From NCBI RefSeq assembly GCF_013340935.1, contig NZ_WHOS01000007.1, forward strand, positions 124,001 through 188,000: a DNA stretch of 64,000 nucleotides. The letters run 5' to 3'. Position 1 is the first letter of the stretch, and every line of letters starts with the position of its first letter. This DNA comes from Azospirillum melinis (GTDB taxonomy: Bacteria > Pseudomonadota > Alphaproteobacteria > Azospirillales > Azospirillaceae). The notes beneath the pieces are model-generated. The model did no database searches, had not been told where the DNA came from, and saw nothing but the letters and a program-made list of their open reading frames with translations. This document shows positions 19,346-27,023 of the stretch, in pieces. The position numbers were made by a program, and so were the translations under genes.

Positions 19346-19958
19346 AGGGTCCTCCTCGCGTAACGACCAGAAAGCGCGGCCATAGGACCATCCGTTTGCC
19401 CGATCCTTCCTTCCGGGCAGCGGATGCTGTCAGGTGGGCAGGCTCGGCGGTTCGTCCGATTGGCTGAAACGCAGTGTTAGTCCAGCCGTTGCATCGGCCA
19501 TCCAGTGCATGCGGCGAGCAATGGGCGCGCAGTGGGTAGCCTTCCTGACCCTGTTGCAGTGCAGTATGAACCGTCGATGCAGGGCGGGGTATAAAGGGGG
19601 TTACTCGTAAGGACAGGTGTCATGACGTTCGAACGGACCAAGGCGTTCGAAGAGATCCCTATGCCTTCCCCGACTTTGAAAAAGCAGGAACCAAGTTGTG
19701 GAGCCCATTCAGCCAACGCCGGCCGGCAAATGAACGTTCCCCCGCCGCGGTGATCCCCGTCGCGCCGATGGACGTTGTCACAGCTCGCCTTGTGGTCGTT
19801 GACGGGTGTTTCCGCCTGATCGGCGGCGGGTCCGGCGGTAGCGTTGGAGGCGGCTATAACCTAAGGCGTACATAAAATATACGTATCACCAACTTTATGC
19901 TGTAACGGTTATGAAAAAATGGATAAGGTTACTCCTTCTTTGGACGGAGGATCATGCC
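19346..19958. other. Divergent intergenic region upstream of the Wzc-like gene
   Basis: About 600 bases with no supported gene. It should carry the promoter of the exopolysaccharide cluster (minus strand) and of the small protein gene (plus strand). The part from 19855 to 19925 is AT-rich, with ATAAAATATACG-type runs fitting a -10 region for the small gene. An 8-bp inverted repeat lies at 19628-19651. Confidence 0.4.
19628..19651. promoter_or_regulatory. Perfect 8-bp inverted repeat, candidate operator of the polysaccharide cluster
   Basis: The arms TTCGAACG (19628-19635) and CGTTCGAA (19644-19651) are separated by eight bases. The repeat lies about 280 bases upstream of the Wzc-like start in a gene-free region and has no T-run, so it is more likely a protein-binding site than a terminator. 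Confidence 0.35.
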
Positions 19959-20186
19959 GTGCCGTACCATCAGGAAACAGCCACCGTTAAGGTTATCCGC
20001 CAGATCCGTGACCATAGCCGTGAATGTCACAGCTTGCCCGCACGTGAAGTGTTGTTGCGGATCGAAAGACGGATGATCGAGTTTCTTGAAGATGGCCCGG
20101 CCATGCCGGCACCCGATCCCTGGTCCGATCAGGAGATCGCTTCCAAATCTGATTCCATCACGGCCGGCATGATGGTCCGGGCATAA
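19959..20186 (+). CDS. Small protein of unknown function, related to the one at 37537-37776
   Basis: 75-residue, soluble, mostly helical protein with no known domain that I recognise. The core IRQIRDHSRECHSLPAREVL then RIERRMIEFLEDG shares the pattern IRxxRxHSRxCxS...R...ERxMIxxL with the small protein at 37537, so the two are probably paralogues. The GTG at 19959 was chosen because GGAGG lies eight bases upstream. An ATG at 19911 in the same frame has no ribosome-binding site and would add a hydrophobic stretch (MKKWIRLLLLW). The single Cys and the His-Ser-Arg core might bind metal or protein, but that is speculation. Confidence 0.6.
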   Translation: MPYHQETATVKVIRQIRDHSRECHSLPAREVLLRIERRMIEFLEDGPAMPAPDPWSDQEIASKSDSITAGMMVRA

Positions 20187-20235
20187 AGCGTGAGCGGATC
20201 AGCACCGGCGGACGGCGGCCAAATTGCGTTCACAC

Positions 20236-20278
20236 ACGCGAACGGCCCGCCCTTCTTCCGGGGGCGGGCCGTTCGCGT
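20236..20278. terminator. Bidirectional terminator hairpin
   Basis: Arms at 20236-20252 and 20262-20278 pair perfectly over 17 bp around a nine-base loop. It lies between the 3' ends of the convergent small-protein gene and regA and can stop both transcripts; there are short T/A tracts on both sides but no long T-run. Confidence 0.8.
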
Positions 20279-20313
20279 TCAACCTTAAAATCGTTCCGCA
20301 GAACCGCGCCGGC

Positions 20314-20910
20314 TCAGGCGCGCGGGGCGTGCTTGTTCAGGATGCGCTGGAGCGTGCGGCGGTGCATCTTCAGGCGGCGCGCGGTCTCCGACACGTTGCG
20401 GTCGCACTGTTCGAAGACGCGCTGGATATGTTCCCAGCGGACGCGGTCGGCCGACATCGGGTTTTCCGGCGGCTGGGGCAGCGGGCGGCCGTCGGCCAGC
20501 AGGGCGGATTCCACCGCGTCGGCGTCGGCCGGCTTCGGCAGGTAGTCGACGGCGCCGGCCTTCACCGCGGCGACGGCGGTGGCGATGTTGCCGTAACCGG
20601 TCAGCATGACGACACGGGCGTCGGGACGGGCGTCGCGCAGGGCGGATACCACGTCCAGCCCGTTGCCGTCGCCCAGACGCAGGTCGACCACCGCGAAGGC
20701 GGGTGCCGATTCCTGCGCCACCTCGATGCCGAGCTGGACGCTGTCGACCGCGACGACGTTGAAGCCGCGCTTTTCCATGGCGCGGGCCAGCCGCGTGCGG
20801 AAGGGGGCGTCGTCGTCGACGATCAGGAGGCTGCGGGTGACGTCGCCAGTGAAGGTCAGTTTGACGGCATCGCCCGACAGCAGGTCATCGGTTGTTTTGA
20901 GGGTGTCCAC
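20314..20910 (-). CDS. regA: Redox response regulator of the RegA/PrrA/ActR type
   Basis: 198-residue two-domain regulator. The receiver has the phospho-acceptor Asp76 in FAVVDLRLGDGNGLDVV and the conserved lysine in VDYLPKPADAD. After a proline-rich linker the C-terminus is a Fis-type HTH (CDRNVSETARRLKMHRRTLQ then RILNKHAPR), near-invariant in RegA/PrrA/ActR. These proteins switch on respiration, nitrogen and carbon fixation genes when the quinone pool is reduced. The gene starts nine bases behind regB on the same strand, an operon. Confidence 0.95.
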   Translation of the reverse strand: MDTLKTTDDLLSGDAVKLTFTGDVTRSLLIVDDDAPFRTRLARAMEKRGFNVVAVDSVQLGIEVAQESAPAFAVVDLRLGDGNGLDVVSALRDARPDARVVMLTGYGNIATAVAAVKAGAVDYLPKPADADAVESALLADGRPLPQPPENPMSADRVRWEHIQRVFEQCDRNVSETARRLKMHRRTLQRILNKHAPRA

Positions 20911-20919
20911 CGTGAAACC

Positions 20920-22311
20920 TCATTTCTTGGCGTTGATGGTCTTCCAGCGCACGGAAATCCGCGCGCCGGTTCCGCCCTGATTGGAGTGCCCGCCGGCGGC
21001 CTGATCAGCGGGCGGCGTGCCGTCCGGCGGATTGTTGGTGTAGCGCACGGTTGCGCCGGTCTTTTCCAGCAGCGTCTGCGCGATGAAAATTCCAAGGCCC
21101 ATATGCCCACCGCCCGCCTGCCCCTTGGGGCCGGAGCGCTCGCCGCGCACCGACAGGTACGGTTCGCCGATGCGGCCCAGCAGATGGGGGGGGAAGCCAG
21201 GTCCGTCGTCCATCACCGTGATGGTCACGCCACGCCCGTCCCAGGCGGCGGCGACCGTCACCTTGTGGCGGGCGAACTGGTGGGCGTTCTGGATGAAGTT
21301 GCCGATGCCGTGGATGATCTCCGGGCTGCGGCGCAGGAAAGGTTCCTCCGCCTCGCCGACCGGGTGCGGCTCCACGGCGAACTGGATATGGCCGAGACGG
21401 TGCGGGGCGGCGGCGGCCTCGATCAGCGCGGTCAGCGGCAGCCGTTCGAACGGGTCGCCGCCGTCGGCCTCCGGCTTGCGCGCCAGATCGGCCAGGATCT
21501 CGCGGCAGCGCATCACCTGGCTCTGCAGAAGCTCGACATCCTCGCCATAGGGGCTGTCCGGCGGCAGGTCGCGCGCCAGCTCCTTCGCCACCACGGCGAT
21601 GGTGCCGAGCGGCGAGCCCAGCTCGTGCGCGGCGGCCGCAGCGAGCGCGCCGAGCGCGCCCAGCCGCTGTTCGCGGGCAAGCGCCACCTGCGAGGCGGCG
21701 AGCGCATCGGCGAAGCGCCGCGCCTCGGCGGCGACGCGGAAGACGTAGCCGGCGATGAAGATCGACGACACCGTCAGCGACAGCCAGACGCCGAAGGCGT
21801 AGAGCGGCGCCATCGAGCGCACCGGCTCCTCCCACGGCAGCGGGAAGTGCCAGAGGGCGAGTGCCGTCAGGCAGATCAGGTTCAGCCCGGTCAGCAGCAC
21901 CGTGCTGTAGCGCGACAGGATGGCCGCACCCACGGTCATTGGCGCCAGCAGCAGGATGGCGAAGGGATTGCTCAACCCGCCGGTGAGATAGAGCAGCAGC
22001 GTCAGCTGCAGCATGTCGTAGCTGAGATACAGCGCCGCGTCGCGGTCGGCCAGCCGCAGCCGGCCGCCGCGCTGGGTCATCGCCACCACGTTCAGCAGGG
22101 CCGACGCGCTGATGGCGGCCAGCACCGGCCCCAGCGGCAGCGGGAAGCCCAGCCCGAGATTGACGAAGGTCACCGCGGCCAGCTGCCCGAGCACCGCGAC
22201 CCAGCGGATCAGAATCAGCGTGCGCAGCGTGATGCGGCCGTCGGGCTGCGCCCAGTGCGGCGCCGGGGAGGCCGGGACCGGTGCGGTCAGCGCGCTGGCG
22301 AGCGTCACCAT
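20920..22311 (-). CDS. regB: Redox sensor histidine kinase of the RegB/PrrB/ActS type
   Basis: 463-residue membrane kinase with six hydrophobic helices in the first ~200 residues. The GGLSNPFAILLLAP stretch matches the quinone-sensing loop of RegB. The phospho-accepting His229 lies in AAAAHELGSPLGTI, the invariant H-box of the family. Cys269 in QVMRCREIL aligns with the redox-active cysteine of Rhodobacter RegB. The ATPase domain shows GIGNFIQNAHQFA (N-box), DDGPGFP (G1) and GLGIFIAQTLLE (G2). It phosphorylates the RegA protein encoded just downstream. Its 5' end is divergent from an ABC transporter, with 75 bases between. Confidence 0.95.
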   Translation of the reverse strand: MVTLASALTAPVPASPAPHWAQPDGRITLRTLILIRWVAVLGQLAAVTFVNLGLGFPLPLGPVLAAISASALLNVVAMTQRGGRLRLADRDAALYLSYDMLQLTLLLYLTGGLSNPFAILLLAPMTVGAAILSRYSTVLLTGLNLICLTALALWHFPLPWEEPVRSMAPLYAFGVWLSLTVSSIFIAGYVFRVAAEARRFADALAASQVALAREQRLGALGALAAAAAHELGSPLGTIAVVAKELARDLPPDSPYGEDVELLQSQVMRCREILADLARKPEADGGDPFERLPLTALIEAAAAPHRLGHIQFAVEPHPVGEAEEPFLRRSPEIIHGIGNFIQNAHQFARHKVTVAAAWDGRGVTITVMDDGPGFPPHLLGRIGEPYLSVRGERSGPKGQAGGGHMGLGIFIAQTLLEKTGATVRYTNNPPDGTPPADQAAGGHSNQGGTGARISVRWKTINAKK

Positions 22312-22386
22312 GATCCTTGTCCCGATCCTTGTCCCTGGGCCGCATGCCCCTGGCGGTTGCGGCGCTTGCCGCCATATTCTGTGCCC

Positions 22387-23214
22387 ATGACCGAACGAAC
22401 CATCCCACCGCAGCAGCCGGCCACTCCCGCCGTTGCCCCCGCCATCCGGGCGGAGGGGCTGACCAAGCGCTTCGCCACGCCTGACGGGCGGGACGTCACG
22501 GCGGTCGACGCCATCGGCTTCACCGTGCCGCGCGGCAGTGTCACCGGCCTTCTCGGTGGCAACGGCGCCGGCAAGACGACGACCATCTCGATGCTGCTGG
22601 GGCTTTTATTGCCGACGGCCGGGACGGTGGAGATCCTGGGCGTCGACATGGCGCGCCATCGGCATGCCGTGCTTCCGCGCATGAACTTCTCCTCCCCCTA
22701 CGTCGAACTGCCCCATCGGCTGACGGTGCGGGAGAACCTTACCGTCTATGCCCACCTCTACGGTTTGACATGCGTCAAAAAGCGCGTCCAAGAATTGGCC
22801 GAGCATCTTGACCTGTCGCGTTTTCTGGATCGGCCGTCGGGCGGACTGTCGGCGGGGCAGAAAACCCGCGTGGCGCTGGCCAAGGCTTTGCTGAACGACC
22901 CGGAGCTTCTGCTGCTGGACGAGCCGACGGCGTCGCTCGATCCCGACACCGCCGACTGGATCCGCACCTACCTCGAACGCTACCGGCTGCGCACCGGCGC
23001 CACCATCCTGCTCGCTTCTCACAACATGCTGGAGGTGGAGCGGCTGTGCGACAGCGTGCTGATGATGCGGCAGGGACGGATCGTCGACCGCGGCGCGCCG
23101 TCGGCGCTGCTCGCCCGCTACGGCCGCCAGACGCTGGAGGAGGTCTTCCTCGACATCGCCCGCGCCTCCGACGACCGCATCCTGACCGGGGAGACCGCCG
23201 ATGCAGCCGAATGA
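22387..23214 (+). CDS. ABC-2 type exporter, ATP-binding protein
   Basis: 275-residue ABC ATPase. Walker A is GGNGAGKTT (near residues 59-67), the signature is GGLSAGQKTRVALAKALL, Walker B is LLLLDEPTASLDPD and the switch histidine is in LLASHNMLEVERL. The order and spacing match DrrA/NatA-like exporters. The gene overlaps the permease gene by 14 bases. The substrate is unknown. Confidence 0.92.
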   Translation: MTERTIPPQQPATPAVAPAIRAEGLTKRFATPDGRDVTAVDAIGFTVPRGSVTGLLGGNGAGKTTTISMLLGLLLPTAGTVEILGVDMARHRHAVLPRMNFSSPYVELPHRLTVRENLTVYAHLYGLTCVKKRVQELAEHLDLSRFLDRPSGGLSAGQKTRVALAKALLNDPELLLLDEPTASLDPDTADWIRTYLERYRLRTGATILLASHNMLEVERLCDSVLMMRQGRIVDRGAPSALLARYGRQTLEEVFLDIARASDDRILTGETADAAE

Positions 23215-24040
23215 GGCGGTCATTCCGCGCAACGACTTCTCGCTGCGCCGGGTCGGCGCCATGGTGCTGCGCTACTGGTACCTGCTGCGCGGCTCCTGGC
23301 CGCGTATTCTGGAGCTGGCCTATTGGCCGACCATGCAGATGATCCTGTGGGGCTACATCAACCAGTTCATGGCCTCAAGCAGCGGCGGCGGCAGCGGCTG
23401 GGTGGCGCAGGGCGCCGGCGTGCTGGTCAGCGCGGTTCTGCTGTGGGACGTGCTGTTCCGCGGCCAGCTCGGCGTCTCCATCTCCTTCCTTGAGGAAATG
23501 TGGTCGCGCAACCTCGGCCATCTGTTCGTCAGCCCGCTCCGCCCCGGCGAATGGGTGACGGCGCTGATGACCATGAGCCTGCTGCGCACCCTGATCGGCG
23601 TGCTGCCGGCGGCGGGGCTGGCGATTCCCTTCTTCGGCTATTCGGTCTTCGCTCTCGGCCTGCCGCTCGCCGCCTTCTTCGCCAACCTGATCGTGCTGGG
23701 CTGGTCGCTGGGGCTGCTGATCGTGGCGCTGATCCTGCGCTACGGCATGGGGGCGGAAGGGCTGGCCTGGATCGTCGTCTTCATGCTGGCCCCGGTCAGC
23801 GCGGTCTATTACCCGGTGTCGGTCCTGCCGGACTGGCTCCAGCCGGTGTCGCTCGCCCTGCCCTCGGCCCATGTGTTCGAGGGCATGCGGGCGCTGGTGT
23901 TCGACGGCACGCTGCGCTGGGACCATCTGGCCTGGGCGGTCGGGCTGAACATGGTCTATATGGCGGGCGGCATCGCCGTGTTCCTGTACGCCTTCCATCG
24001 GGCGCGGGTGCGCGGTGCCTTGCTGCAAACGGGGGAATAG
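23201..24040 (+). CDS. ABC-2 type exporter, membrane protein
   Basis: 279-residue membrane protein with about six helices, of the ABC-2 permease family (NodJ/DrrB-like). Features are an N-terminal amphipathic stretch (RRVGAMVLRYWYLLRGSWPR), the conserved loop FLEEMWSRNLGHLFVSPLRP between helices 2 and 3, and the VYYPVSVLPDWLQ motif before the last helices. It starts within the end of the ATPase gene, so the two are coupled and form one exporter. TenA follows 49 bases later, but a functional link is not evident. Confidence 0.9.
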   Translation: MQPNEAVIPRNDFSLRRVGAMVLRYWYLLRGSWPRILELAYWPTMQMILWGYINQFMASSSGGGSGWVAQGAGVLVSAVLLWDVLFRGQLGVSISFLEEMWSRNLGHLFVSPLRPGEWVTALMTMSLLRTLIGVLPAAGLAIPFFGYSVFALGLPLAAFFANLIVLGWSLGLLIVALILRYGMGAEGLAWIVVFMLAPVSAVYYPVSVLPDWLQPVSLALPSAHVFEGMRALVFDGTLRWDHLAWAVGLNMVYMAGGIAVFLYAFHRARVRGALLQTGE

Positions 24041-24089
24041 CGGCTAGAGTGTCGACCCCACTTCGTCAGCGACACCGGAGACAGCCGCC

Positions 24090-24776
24090 ATGACCCCGCC
24101 CTCCTCCACCCCCGACCTGTTCGACCGGCTCGTCGCCGGGGCGCGGCCGGACTGGTCGGCCTATGTCGACCATGCCTTCGTGCGCGGGATGGGCGACGGC
24201 ACGCTGCCGCAGGAGTGCTTCCGCCATTATCTGGTGCAGGACTATCTGTTCCTGATCCATTTCGCCCGCGCCTATGCGCTCGCCATCTACAAGGGCCGCG
24301 ACCTGCGTGAGATGCGGGCCTCGCTGAACGGGCTGAAGGCGATCCTCGACATGGAGATGGACCTGCATGTCGGCCTGTGCGCCGGCTGGGGCCTGCCGGC
24401 CGCCGAGCTGGAGCAAGCGGCGGAGTCCAAGGCGACGATGGCCTACACCCGCTATGTGCTGGAAACCGGCTTGCGCGGCGACCTGCTGGACCTGCATATC
24501 GCGCTCAGCCCCTGCATCATCGGCTATGCCGAGATCGGCCGCCGGCTGGCAGCACTGCCGGGTGCACTCGACGACGACAACCCCTATCGCGTCTGGATCG
24601 CCGAATATGCCGGCGAGGCCTATCAGGAGGTGGCGCGGGCGGCGCGGGAAAATCTCGACCGGCTGGCGGCGGACGGCATGACCGAGGCGCGCTTCCCCCG
24701 ACTGCTGACCATCTTCCGGCAGGCCAGCCGGCTGGAAGCGGACTTCTGGGAAATGGGCATGACGCTGGCGGGCTAA
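24090..24776 (+). CDS. tenA: TenA-family aminopyrimidine aminohydrolase (thiaminase II)
   Basis: 228-residue all-helical enzyme of the TENA/THI-4 family. It hydrolyses the amino group of aminomethyl-pyrimidine to salvage hydroxymethyl-pyrimidine for thiamine synthesis. The catalytic cysteine is in ALSPCIIGYAEIG, and the C-terminal glutamate lies in RLEADFWEMG. The N-terminal PQECFRHYLVQDYLFLIHFA helix is highly typical. Length matches the family. No thiamine riboswitch or other thi gene was recognised around it. It is convergent with mntP. Confidence 0.92.
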   Translation: MTPPSSTPDLFDRLVAGARPDWSAYVDHAFVRGMGDGTLPQECFRHYLVQDYLFLIHFARAYALAIYKGRDLREMRASLNGLKAILDMEMDLHVGLCAGWGLPAAELEQAAESKATMAYTRYVLETGLRGDLLDLHIALSPCIIGYAEIGRRLAALPGALDDDNPYRVWIAEYAGEAYQEVARAARENLDRLAADGMTEARFPRLLTIFRQASRLEADFWEMGMTLAG

Positions 24777-24786
24777 GCGCGGAAGA

Positions 24787-24820
24787 CTGAGGTCGGCGGC
24801 AAATGCTCCGCCGACCTCAG
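24787..24820. terminator. Bidirectional terminator hairpin between tenA and mntP
   Basis: Arms CTGAGGTCGGCGG (24787-24799) and CCGCCGACCTCAG (24808-24820) are a perfect 13-bp stem with an eight-base loop, placed between two convergent stop codons. There is no T-run, so it may act by folding or with Rho. Confidence 0.65.
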
Positions 24821-24829
24821 CGTTCCAGC

Positions 24830-25408
24830 TCACCCCATCGTATGCTCCAGCAGGATCTTCGCGCCCAGCCCGATCAGCACGACGCCGCCGGCCATTTCCG
24901 CCCAGCGCCCCAGATGGCTGCCGGCGGCCTTGCCGATCAGCACGCCGCCGAAGGCCACGGCGAAGGTCACCACGCCGATCATCGCCGAGGTCGTCACCAT
25001 GTCGACATCGACCAGCGCCAGCCCCGCACCCACGGCGGCGGCGTCGATGCTGGTGGCGACGGCGGTGGTCAGCAGGGCCAGCCATTCGGCGCGCACGCTG
25101 CGCACCGGGCCGCAATCCTCCTCGCCCTCATCCTCGCCGTCCATGATGGCGTTGCGCAGCATCGCACCGCCGACCGCCAGCAGCAGGCCGAAGGCGATCC
25201 AGTGATCGACCGACTCCACCAGACTGGCGAAGGCGATGCCGATGCCCCAGCCGACCAGCGGCATGGCGAACTGGCAGACGCCGAAGGCGGCACCCACCCG
25301 CACCGCTTCCGGCAAACCGGCACGGCGCGAGCAGGCCCCGCGGCCGAGAGCGGCGGCGAAGCTATCCATCGAAAGGCTGAAAGCGAGCGCGAGGGACGTG
25401 GCGATCAT
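24830..25408 (-). CDS. mntP: Manganese efflux pump MntP
   Basis: 192-residue inner-membrane protein with six helices that exports Mn(II). Two family motifs with acidic residues in the membrane are seen: AFSLSMDSFAAALGRG near the N-terminus and VATSIDAAAVGAGLAL in the second half. Length matches E. coli MntP. The ATG at 25408 gives the standard N-terminus; GGGA seven bases upstream is a modest ribosome-binding site. A manganese-riboswitch-like leader precedes it, which supports the function independently. Confidence 0.95.
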   Translation of the reverse strand: MIATSLALAFSLSMDSFAAALGRGACSRRAGLPEAVRVGAAFGVCQFAMPLVGWGIGIAFASLVESVDHWIAFGLLLAVGGAMLRNAIMDGEDEGEEDCGPVRSVRAEWLALLTTAVATSIDAAAVGAGLALVDVDMVTTSAMIGVVTFAVAFGGVLIGKAAGSHLGRWAEMAGGVVLIGLGAKILLEHTMG

Positions 25409-25480
25409 GGCTATTCCCGGGCCAGACAACACAGTGGAATCGGGCGGACTCCGGCTGGCCGCGGAGATGTCCGATCCACT

Positions 25481-25607
25481 GGTCTCGCCGGGTCGACCCT
25501 CTGGTCGCCGTGCGCGCCATGGCGGTAACGGCCAGAGGCCGGAACCATCCAAGTCTGTTGACGCGAACCCCACCGGATCGCTGCCGGCGGGTGGCTACTC
25601 CCCAATG
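25481..25607 (-). promoter_or_regulatory. yybP-ykoY-type manganese riboswitch upstream of mntP
   Basis: Read on the minus strand the leader contains three conserved blocks of the yybP-ykoY aptamer in the right order: TTGGGGAGTAGCC (complement of 25595-25607), GCGTCAACAGACTTGG (about 25549-25564) and GCGAGACC (25481-25488). They form the L1 and L3 Mn(II)-binding loops of this RNA class. The aptamer ends about 70 bases before the mntP start, leaving room for an expression platform. In this class Mn binding turns on genes of the MntP family. Confidence 0.85.
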
Positions 25608-25616
25608 ACGGCGGAA

Positions 25617-25645
25617 GTCCTACAGGGACTAGGGGCTTGGGTCAA
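25617..25645 (-). promoter_or_regulatory. Sigma-70-like promoter of mntP
   Basis: On the minus strand TTGACC (complement of 25640-25645), a 17-base spacer and TAGGAC (complement of 25617-25622) give a good sigma-70-type promoter. It would start transcription just before the riboswitch. The -35 box overlaps the stop codon of guaD. Confidence 0.6.
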
Positions 25646-26988
25646 GCGCCAGTTTGCCGCAGGTGCGAATTGCGGCCGCGCAGGTAGGTGGCGGCCACCG
25701 AACGGTCGTCGCCCAGCGTCACCTGGATGAACAGCTCCTCCTCCAGATCGCCGTCCACCGCCTTCATGCGATGTCGCATAGCCGGCGTCGCGGCAGGGTC
25801 GAGCACGACGAGGTCGGCCCAGCGGCCGGGCTCCAGGCTGCCGATCTCGCCGGCCATGCCCAGCGCCTCGGCATTGCCGCGGGTCATCCAGTGCAAGGCG
25901 GCGAGCGCCGGCAGGTTCTGCCGCCGCAGCTGCAGCACCTTGTAGGCCTCCGCCGCGGTGCGCAGCATGGAATAGCTGGTGCCGCCGCCGACATCGGTGG
26001 CGATGGCGGTGCGCACCGGCCGCTCCGGCTTCGACAGGGCGTCGAGATCGAACAGGCCGCTGCCGATGAACAGGTTGCTGGTCGGGCAGAAGACGGCCAC
26101 CGACCCGCTTTCCGACAGCCGGGCCATCTCCGCTTCCGACAGATGGATGCAGTGGCCGAACAGCGAGGTCGGCCCCAGCAGCCCGAAACGGTCGTAGACG
26201 TCGGTGTAGTCGCGCGCACCAGGGAACAGGCGGCCGACCTCGGCGATCTCGTCGGTGTTCTCCGACAGGTGGGTCTGCATGTGGACGCCGGGATGCTCGC
26301 GCAGCAGCGCGCCGGCCGCCTCAAGCTGCGCCTCGGTCGAGGTGATGGCGAAGCGCGGCGTCACGGCATAGCGCTGCCGCCCCCGCCCGTGCCAGCGGCC
26401 GATCAGCTCCTTGCCGTCGCGGTAGCTGCTCTCCGCCGTGTCGGTCAGGGCCGGCGGGGCATGGCGGTCCATCATCACCTTGCCGGCGATCAGCCCGGCG
26501 CCGCGCGCCTCGGCTTCGGCGAACAGGGCATCGACCGACTGCGGGTGGACGGAGCCGTAGACCACCGCCGTGGTCGTGCCGTTGCGCAGCAGCTCGTCCA
26601 TGAAGAAGGCGGCGTTGGCGGCGGCATGGGTCGGGTCGGCGAAGCGCTGCTCCTCGATGAAGGTATATTTCTCCAGCCAGTCGAGCAGCTGGGCGCCGTA
26701 GGAGGCGATGACCTGGGTCTGGGGGAAATGGATGTGGGTGTCGATGAAGCCCGGCAGCACCAGCCTGCCGCTGTGGTCGTCGACCGTCACCCCGTCCGGA
26801 ACCCGGCCGCGCAGGTCGGCCCAGTCGCCGGTCTCCAGAATCCGCCCATCCGTTCCGACCAGCAGCAGCCCGTCCTCACGATAGGTCAGGCAATCGAGAT
26901 CGTCCGGCCCGGCGGGCGGGCGATGGAAGCTGAGCAGGCGCCCGCGGATGGCGGCGGAAACGGGGGCAGCGATAGACTGGTCGGGCAT
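25642..26988 (-). CDS. guaD: Guanine deaminase
   Basis: 448-residue zinc amidohydrolase converting guanine to xanthine. Metal-site motifs in order: PGFIDTHIHFPQTQ (HxH), MQTHLSENTDEI, FGHCIHLSEAEM and TAIATDVGGGTSYS (Asp). The N- and C-terminal beta-sandwich parts are present (GRLVLPG; GSLEPGRWADLVVLDP). The length fits guanine deaminases. It follows puuD by 35 bases on the same strand, so the two purine-breakdown enzymes probably form an operon. Confidence 0.94.
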   Translation of the reverse strand: MPDQSIAAPVSAAIRGRLLSFHRPPAGPDDLDCLTYREDGLLLVGTDGRILETGDWADLRGRVPDGVTVDDHSGRLVLPGFIDTHIHFPQTQVIASYGAQLLDWLEKYTFIEEQRFADPTHAAANAAFFMDELLRNGTTTAVVYGSVHPQSVDALFAEAEARGAGLIAGKVMMDRHAPPALTDTAESSYRDGKELIGRWHGRGRQRYAVTPRFAITSTEAQLEAAGALLREHPGVHMQTHLSENTDEIAEVGRLFPGARDYTDVYDRFGLLGPTSLFGHCIHLSEAEMARLSESGSVAVFCPTSNLFIGSGLFDLDALSKPERPVRTAIATDVGGGTSYSMLRTAAEAYKVLQLRRQNLPALAALHWMTRGNAEALGMAGEIGSLEPGRWADLVVLDPAATPAMRHRMKAVDGDLEEELFIQVTLGDDRSVAATYLRGRNSHLRQTGA

Positions 26989-27023
26989 GGGGGTCCGGTT
27001 CGATGGAGTGCTGTGAGGGAGGG

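Noticed and set aside
19477-19716. 79-codon minus-strand frame in the Wzc upstream region
   Set aside because: No ribosome-binding site, no recognisable sequence, and it overlaps the inverted repeat at 19628.
19911-19958. ATG start for the small protein at 19959
   Set aside because: No ribosome-binding site. The GTG at 19959 has GGAGG at eight bases and gives a length like its paralogue.
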